Origin: JBDRCU01 sp043821485 | Lineage (GTDB): Bacteria > Patescibacteriota > Minisyncoccia > 2-02-FULL-40-12 > IGHO2-01-FULL-4-A | Direction of reading: 5' to 3' | NCBI GenBank assembly: GCA_043821485.1 | Contig: JBDRCU010000007.1 | Span: forward strand, 1-8,954 | Length of the DNA stretch: 8,954 nt | In this document: positions 6,047 through 8,954 of the stretch, piece after piece | Layout of the letters: every line of letters starts with the position of its first letter | How positions within the stretch are numbered: the stretch's first letter is position 1 | The notes under the pieces: generated by a model | Databases searched by the model: none | What the model was told of the DNA's origin: nothing | The model's input: only the letters and a program-made list of their open reading frames with translations | Translations under genes and position numbers: made by a program

Positions 6047-6328
6047 TCACTTCGGCGTACTGGTATTACATGCGTCAGAGATGCGAGCAACTTCTTCCGG
6101 TGGTGTATAAATATAACCACCTTCTCCAATAGGAGTAATTGTGCCAGGTTTTGTATCGTAGGCTTTTTTCAATGCTTGAAGTTTTTTAATAGCATTATGT
6201 AACATCTCTCGCCCAAATTTAGTGTTATAATTCTCAACAGCATATCCCAAATCTTTTAAAATTTCAGTGCATGCATCTGAAATCATCAAATAGTTTATTT
6301 TATCAAATGTCGGTTTTCCTGAAGGCAT
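6047..6328 (-). CDS. Unassigned 93-aa helical protein
   Basis: The start has a strong SD (AAAAGGAGAT, 6337-6346). The protein is mostly helical in residues 8-60 (FDKINYLMISDACTEILKDLGYAVENYN...MLHNAIKKLQALKKAYD), followed by a Gly/Pro-rich segment (GTITPIGEGGYIYTPPEEVARI) and a polar tail. No motif gives a function. It lies 115 nt downstream of the dCMP deaminase on the same strand and may be the last gene of that operon or have its own promoter. Confidence 0.65.
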   Translation of the reverse strand: MPSGKPTFDKINYLMISDACTEILKDLGYAVENYNTKFGREMLHNAIKKLQALKKAYDTKPGTITPIGEGGYIYTPPEEVARISDACNTSTPK

Positions 6329-6443
6329 TTTATTTTATCTCCTTTTCTATGTTATTTATGCACCTTGCAACTCCGCAGAGTCGTTAACCGTTCGTCGTGG
6401 ATGCCTAGCACTTATAGTACGGGGGTATCGTAGTCACTGGGAT
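6329..6443. other. Intergenic stretch, relatively GC-rich, nothing assigned
   Basis: Apart from the SD of the 6328 gene, the stretch holds no ORF that I can support. The part from about 6360 to 6440 is less AT-rich than other spacers here. I tried to fold a tRNA on both strands and found no T-loop GTTCRA motif or acceptor pairing. ACTTATAGT (6410-6418) could be a TATA box for the 93-aa gene on the minus strand. Confidence 0.3.
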
Positions 6444-6881
6444 TCATATCCCCATCACCCTGAACTTTCCGCCCGCTTCAATCCATTCCTGTAAAATGAA
6501 TTCCGATATGCTGTCATAGTAAGTTTCCTTGATACAAACAATTTCTGATATTCCCGCTTCAATTAATTCAAGCAAGCAATCTTTGCAGGGTACGCCCATA
6601 TACGAATAAAGTACTGCGTTATCGGTAGCAAAACCTCTATTAGCAGCTTTTAGAATGGCCTGTCTTTCTGCATGAACTGCTCTGCATTTTTCAAGATTTG
6701 TTCCACTATGATCGCATAAACGAGGGCATGGCGTACATGGTTGTAAGGGCTTTGGTACGCCGTTTGTTCCTTGGATATAACTACCATCGGTAAATTTCAG
6801 GACACATCCAAGTTGTTTCTTTCTACAAGTTGAATCTAAAGCAGCAGATTTGGCCTCTTTCATATATTCTATATCATTCAT
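6444..6881 (-). CDS. dCMP deaminase (deoxycytidylate deaminase), phage type
   Basis: This is a zinc hydrolase that converts dCMP to dUMP and ammonia, feeding thymidylate synthesis in the cytoplasm. The two catalytic motifs are intact: HAE (H70-A-E72; E72 is the proton shuttle) and PCxxC (P98, C99, C102); H70, C99 and C102 would hold the zinc. GTNGVP (38-43) corresponds to the conserved GYNGxP segment of the family. Four further Cys (C49, C52, C56, C66) lie between these motifs and may form a second, structural metal site, as in some phage and ComEB-type enzymes. The length of 145 aa is normal. The start has an excellent SD (GAGGTGAT) that also contains the stop of the upstream 30-aa ORF. Such enzymes are frequent in viruses that raise their host's dTTP supply; no thymidylate synthase is in this window. 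Confidence 0.93.
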   Translation of the reverse strand: MNDIEYMKEAKSAALDSTCRKKQLGCVLKFTDGSYIQGTNGVPKPLQPCTPCPRLCDHSGTNLEKCRAVHAERQAILKAANRGFATDNAVLYSYMGVPCKDCLLELIEAGISEIVCIKETYYDSISEFILQEWIEAGGKFRVMGI

Positions 6882-6887
6882 ATTTTA

Positions 6888-6980
6888 TCACCTCAATAAT
6901 TTACATTTTGTTCTGTCTGTTTCAGTACAATAATAGTTTTTATTTTTTTTACACTGTAATTTATAACAAATTATTTTCAT
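6888..6980 (-). CDS. 30-aa Cys-rich microprotein
   Basis: This very short frame starts MKIICYKLQCKK and has four Cys (residues 5, 10, 18 and 26) among many Lys. It has its own strong SD, AAGGTGATAAAATATG, almost the same as the one of the next gene (GAGGTGATAAAATATG). Its stop codon lies inside the SD of the dCMP deaminase, and the stop of the upstream gene lies inside its own SD, so it fits exactly into the operon. A small metal-binding peptide is possible. Alternatively, the frame could be a remnant of a duplicated junction. No family recognised. Confidence 0.5.
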   Translation of the reverse strand: MKIICYKLQCKKNKNYYCTETDRTKCKLLR

Positions 6981-6986
6981 ATTTTA

Positions 6987-7268
6987 TCACCTTTTATTAT
7001 TCATTTCACGCTTCTCACGAGAGCTGACAATATCATATGCAATATGTAGTTTTGCCACTAGACCAGCGAACGGTCCGTGATTAGCCTCAATCCATACAAC
7101 AGCATCATGATTATGCATGAAGTGCCGATGTTTTACCGCAAAAAGACGCTGGTAATCAATACCAACATTTGTACCATGATCAAGGATATCATGAATATAT
7201 TCCGTGCTACCGTAAGGTACTCCGAAAAAATGAAAATCCATGAGCATATGATGATGTATATCACCCAT
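6987..7268 (-). CDS. His-rich 93-aa protein, possibly DUF6915-like
   Basis: Twelve His lie in 93 residues: HHH at 5-7, H13, H26-D27, H31, H47, H49, H52, H54, H64 and H75. The spacing (IHDxLD, then KHRHFMHNH, then a Gly-containing segment and a final LHIAYDI helix) recalls the small helical DUF6915-type proteins with IHDW and HRAxxHN motifs found in phages and bacteria; I rate this as a weak resemblance. The clustered His/Asp could bind a metal ion. Its start overlaps the end of the AbrB-like gene by 8 nt, showing tight coupling, and its stop lies within the SD of the next ORF. Function unknown; the operon suggests a link with nucleotide metabolism or regulation. Confidence 0.7.
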   Translation of the reverse strand: MGDIHHHMLMDFHFFGVPYGSTEYIHDILDHGTNVGIDYQRLFAVKHRHFMHNHDAVVWIEANHGPFAGLVAKLHIAYDIVSSREKREMNNKR

Positions 7269-7422
7269 TCAGGATCACATCACGTGTCTGCCGTGTAGGA
7301 CGCTTGACAATAACAGAAAGCACATCGCCCTCTTTAAGCCCCCATTCCTTGACTATCATATCAGCGATAGTGATCCTATTTCGGCTTATCATTTTTGCAT
7401 GCCAGCCATATTCATTACTCAT
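7261..7422 (-). CDS. AbrB/SpoVT-like DNA-binding protein, 53 aa
   Basis: This is a short gene. Residues 11-41 (MISRNRITIADMIVKEWGLKEGDVLSVIVKR) match the swapped-hairpin AbrB fold: a 'srnRITI' strand, a short helix, then GLKEGDVLSV. AbrB-type proteins dimerise and act as transcription regulators or as antitoxins (MazE type). The 12 residues after the domain are short and basic. It lies 7 nt after the stop of the coiled-coil gene and overlaps the His-rich gene by 8 nt, so it is translated as part of the operon. No SD is clear, which fits coupling. It is a good candidate to bind the palindrome at 7868-7881 upstream of its own operon. Confidence 0.8.
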   Translation of the reverse strand: MSNEYGWHAKMISRNRITIADMIVKEWGLKEGDVLSVIVKRPTRQTRDVILNG

Positions 7423-7429
7423 GACATTA

Positions 7430-7765
7430 TCAATAAACTTCTATGCTGATACCTGGAGCTATCTGCGTTTCTTTCCTATAAGGCAGGATAGTCGCTTTAA
7501 CATACTCATCTATACAAGCATCGAGGGCTTTAGTATCATACGATATTCTTACACTACCCTTACGCCATTTTGCTGAGCCATGCTCAGTCTTAATGGTTCT
7601 TGCAATTGCTGGCATTAACTCCTTGATCTCTGCTTCGATAACTTCGGACTCGTGATCGAATGTAGAGGCCTTATTAAGAATTTCATCCCGGAGTTCATGC
7701 AACTGAAGTTCAAGACTGCCAACTTCCACTTCTCTTTCAAGTTTTGACTTTCCTGAGTCGTGCAA
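7430..7765 (-). CDS. Coiled-coil protein, Gam/Gp157-like
   Basis: This 111-aa protein has a charged coiled coil (about 8-60; LEREVEVGSLELQLHELRDEI...EVIEAEIKELM) followed by a small C-terminal domain: SAKWRKGSVRISYDTKALDACIDEY...PYRKETQIAPGISIEVY. The order 'coiled coil, then (R/W)KG-strand, D-T-K-x-L-D helix, R-K-x-T strand' resembles phage Gam-type nuclease inhibitors and Gp157-like proteins, which bind DNA ends or have unclear roles in phage defence. This is a resemblance, not a firm match. The frame is closed just upstream by TAA, and the only early start is TTG at 7765 (a GTG at about codon 12 is the alternative). It overlaps the preceding 38-aa frame by 29 nt, so the true N-terminus is uncertain. 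Confidence 0.65.
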   Translation of the reverse strand: MHDSGKSKLEREVEVGSLELQLHELRDEILNKASTFDHESEVIEAEIKELMPAIARTIKTEHGSAKWRKGSVRISYDTKALDACIDEYVKATILPYRKETQIAPGISIEVY

Positions 7766-7853
7766 GCAGCACCCTTACGGTCTCCTCACCAGCATAAATT
7801 ATCTCAGGCTCTTCAGTTATTATTTCTTCTTGTGTTTGTATTTTCTGATTCAT
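7737..7853 (-). CDS. 38-aa ORF at the head of the operon
   Basis: The frame starts with ATG at 7853 and encodes an acidic then basic peptide (MNQKIQTQEEIITEEPEIIY...LLARLRKVKT). AGATGAT 5-11 nt upstream is a weak SD. It overlaps the coiled-coil gene by 29 nt in another frame and carries a GGTGAGGAG that may serve that gene's start. It may be a leader peptide coupling translation of the next gene, or the true N-terminus of that protein if a frameshift joins them. Confidence 0.45.
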   Translation of the reverse strand: MNQKIQTQEEIITEEPEIIYAGEETVRVLLARLRKVKT

Positions 7854-7867
7854 CAATATCATCTTTG

Positions 7868-7881
7868 TACCCTATAGGGTA
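7868..7881. promoter_or_regulatory. Perfect 14-bp palindrome, likely operator of the minus operon
   Basis: TACCCTATAGGGTA is perfectly symmetric and contains GC-rich arms, so it is less likely to be chance than an AT-only palindrome. It lies 15-28 nt before the ATG at 7853, between a TATA-like AAGTATTTAA (minus strand, about 7889-7898) and the start codon, hence over or near the transcription start. Bound protein there would block the minus operon. The AbrB-like product of that operon or the RHH protein are candidate binders. Confidence 0.55.
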
Positions 7882-7935
7882 TTAATACGTTAAATACTTA
7901 TCCATGAACAACAGTCTAAGAATTGTGATAATAAT
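7882..7935. promoter_or_regulatory. Shared core promoter of divergent genes
   Basis: The sequence GTTAAATACTTATCC (7889-7903) reads as a TATA region in both directions: AAGTATTTAA for the minus operon and TTAAATACTTA for the plus gene at 7936. GTGATAATAATATG before the plus start provides a GTGAT SD-like site. Spacing to both starts is suitable for archaeal promoters. Confidence 0.45.
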
Positions 7936-8100
7936 ATGACTGACAAAAAGAATAGAAAAAGACAATATTATCTATTAGATAAAATGGACGCATTTCTACA
8001 CACAATCTTAAGACCGGGTGAGGTGCTCATACTGGGTGTTGAAATTGTAACACCGGGAGATGTAAAAACAAATAAGAACACAAGGATCGCATCAGAGTGA
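7936..8100 (+). CDS. Unassigned 54-aa protein
   Basis: The frame ATG 7936 to TGA 8100 has a GTGAT SD-like site 6 nt upstream. The peptide is basic at both ends (MTDKKNRKRQYYLL..., ...KTNKNTR) with a hydrophobic middle (DAFLHTILRPGEVLILGVEIV, about 18-38) that has a strand-turn-strand look around RPGE. It is separated by only 5 nt from the next gene, so the two are cotranscribed. No family recognised. Confidence 0.55.
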   Translation: MTDKKNRKRQYYLLDKMDAFLHTILRPGEVLILGVEIVTPGDVKTNKNTRIASE

Positions 8101-8105
8101 TATAA

Positions 8106-8954
8106 ATGACACAAAAAGTTGATCCAACAAAAGCAAAATTGTACCCTGAAGAACTCCCTGAAGCAATAGTGACAACCGCATCGGCAAGCGGAGCAGCGAT
8201 AGCAAGCTACGCAGCATTCTCGCCATATGCAATGACGTTGCGGAAGCTGTGGACTGGACAGACACCTGCGGTTACGCTGCGGATAGATAGTGACTCAGGG
8301 CATGCAGTCCTTGAAAGCCCGCTGGTATCAAGACCAGCACGATTACCAGTAGATATAGACCTGATGTCTCATGATAGCATGGATATGTGGGCAGTGGGAT
8401 CAGCATTTGAATCATATTTCGCATACACATTACGGATAGCAAAGCTGAACGTATTCGAAAAGATCAAGCACAGCGTGACCCTGACTGAAACAGAGAAAAC
8501 ATTGGCAGATGAGTTTGAGATCAAGAAAAAATACCTGGCGGGAATCCTGCGCGGTATGGACGTACCGCAATTCAAAAAGATATATGAAATAGCAAAAAAA
8601 GTGACAGTCACAGCAGGGAGCAACACCAGAGTAGGGAGGATAATCAATGTCAAAAAAGGAGAAAAAGCAGTACTTATCGGTATTGCTGTTGACCGCGATG
8701 CCATTGATACTGCATTTGGCGGTCCGGGTGCGAATGATACGTATTATACCCTTAATCGTGATGTCATCGATACGGCACACATAAAACTAGATTGTCTGGC
8801 AATGCCAAGTATTGATTATGAAATACCATGCTACATACCTGCAGTGGACAGGCATGAAATATTGATAGAATCAACGACAGGAGTAACGGACTTCCCGGTA
8901 CGATACAGGTATGGAGTGGCAAATCTATCAATACTGGAAAAAATACGATGGGGA
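8106..8954 (+). CDS. Large unassigned protein, possible structural protein (3' end outside window)
   Basis: The frame is open from ATG at 8106 (GTGAT SD-like site 4 nt upstream) to the right edge, 283 codons. The first ~45 residues are Ala/Ser-rich. A mixed segment with beta strands follows (PAVTLRIDSDSGHAVLESPL, about 54-73). Then come helices (about 93-165; WAVGSAFESYFAYTLRIAKLNVFEKIK, EFEIKKKYLAGILRG) and a long beta-rich part (166-283; VGRIINVKKGEKAVLIGIAVDRDAI, HIKLDCLAMPSIDYEIPCYIPA, FPVRYRYGVANL). There is no signal peptide, transmembrane helix or enzyme motif. The gene is visibly richer in G and C than most neighbours. The helix-then-beta layout would fit a virion structural protein, but I cannot match it to a known capsid fold. 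Confidence 0.75.
   Translation, partial: MTQKVDPTKAKLYPEELPEAIVTTASASGAAIASYAAFSPYAMTLRKLWTGQTPAVTLRIDSDSGHAVLESPLVSRPARLPVDIDLMSHDSMDMWAVGSAFESYFAYTLRIAKLNVFEKIKHSVTLTETEKTLADEFEIKKKYLAGILRGMDVPQFKKIYEIAKKVTVTAGSNTRVGRIINVKKGEKAVLIGIAVDRDAIDTAFGGPGANDTYYTLNRDVIDTAHIKLDCLAMPSIDYEIPCYIPAVDRHEILIESTTGVTDFPVRYRYGVANLSILEKIRWG

Noticed and set aside
6360..6443. Possible tRNA or tRNA-derived attachment site in the GC-richer spacer
   Set aside because: Neither strand gives an acceptor stem, a T-loop with GTTCRA or a proper anticodon arm; GGGAT/ATCCC at 6439-6452 is only a short hairpin overlapping the end of the deaminase gene.
6936..6950. T-rich run as a plus-strand terminator
   Set aside because: No plus-strand gene precedes it, and it is explained by Lys/Asn codons of the 30-aa minus-strand ORF.
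7304..7576. Plus-strand frame across the AbrB-like and coiled-coil genes
   Set aside because: It is opposite to two minus-strand genes with recognisable domains and has no SD or promoter of its own.
8369..8780. Two minus-strand frames inside the last plus-strand gene
   Set aside because: The plus frame is open for 283 codons with a plausible start and protein-like composition; the minus frames are rich in Cys, Phe and Ser and lack an SD.
1..8954. CRISPR array, insertion sequence or integrase
   Set aside because: No spaced direct repeats of CRISPR type, no transposase or recombinase motif and no terminal inverted repeats were found.

Overview
The window looks like part of an archaeal mobile element: a virus, provirus or large extrachromosomal element, most plausibly of a methanogen or ANME-type euryarchaeon (Methanosarcinales/Methanoperedens-like). 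The reasons are indirect. Starts carry GGAGAT or GGTGAT Shine-Dalgarno (SD) sites typical of euryarchaea, or no SD but a TATA-like box about 25-30 nt upstream. There is an AF_0612-type retropepsin-like protease, a partial PEGA motif and a Pro-Thr linker of the kind common in methanogen surface proteins. Small DNA-binding proteins (ribbon-helix-helix, AbrB-like), a phage-type dCMP deaminase, many short unassigned genes and no ordinary housekeeping genes complete the picture. Host and element type are inferences; no capsid, portal, terminase, polymerase or integrase is recognisable here.

Layout. (1) 1-2191, minus strand: a lone basic, GC-richer small protein gene (2191-1862), a cluster of three hairpins (1791-1861), then a tight operon: small DUF5678-like protein, clan AA aspartic protease, half-PEGA protein with a duplicated C-terminal motif, and a large protein with a Pro-Thr linker running off the left edge. 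(2) 2192-3228, plus strand: divergent promoter, two unassigned genes and a 48-aa ribbon-helix-helix protein whose TATA region is a perfect 16-bp palindrome. (3) 3214-3779, minus strand: a possible tiny ORF and a second RHH-like protein. (4) 3953-6011, plus strand: a zinc-ribbon/coiled-coil/Gln-rich protein of 454 aa and a 229-aa partner, resembling scaffold or assembly factors only in general build. (5) 6047-7853, minus strand: a nucleotide-metabolism/regulatory operon (38-aa ORF, coiled-coil Gam/Gp157-like protein, AbrB-like protein, His-rich protein, 30-aa Cys microprotein, dCMP deaminase) and, after a gap, a 93-aa unassigned protein. A perfect 14-bp palindrome lies between the operon's putative TATA box and its first start codon. 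(6) 7936-8954, plus strand: a 54-aa ORF and a large, possibly structural protein running off the right edge.

How it may work together: the dCMP deaminase would supply dUMP for dTTP synthesis during element replication. The AbrB and RHH proteins probably repress their own promoters through the palindromes. The left operon joins a protease with secretion-signal-free surface-like proteins, which would fit virion or cell-surface decoration, but this is inference. Most products cannot be assigned a function from sequence alone.
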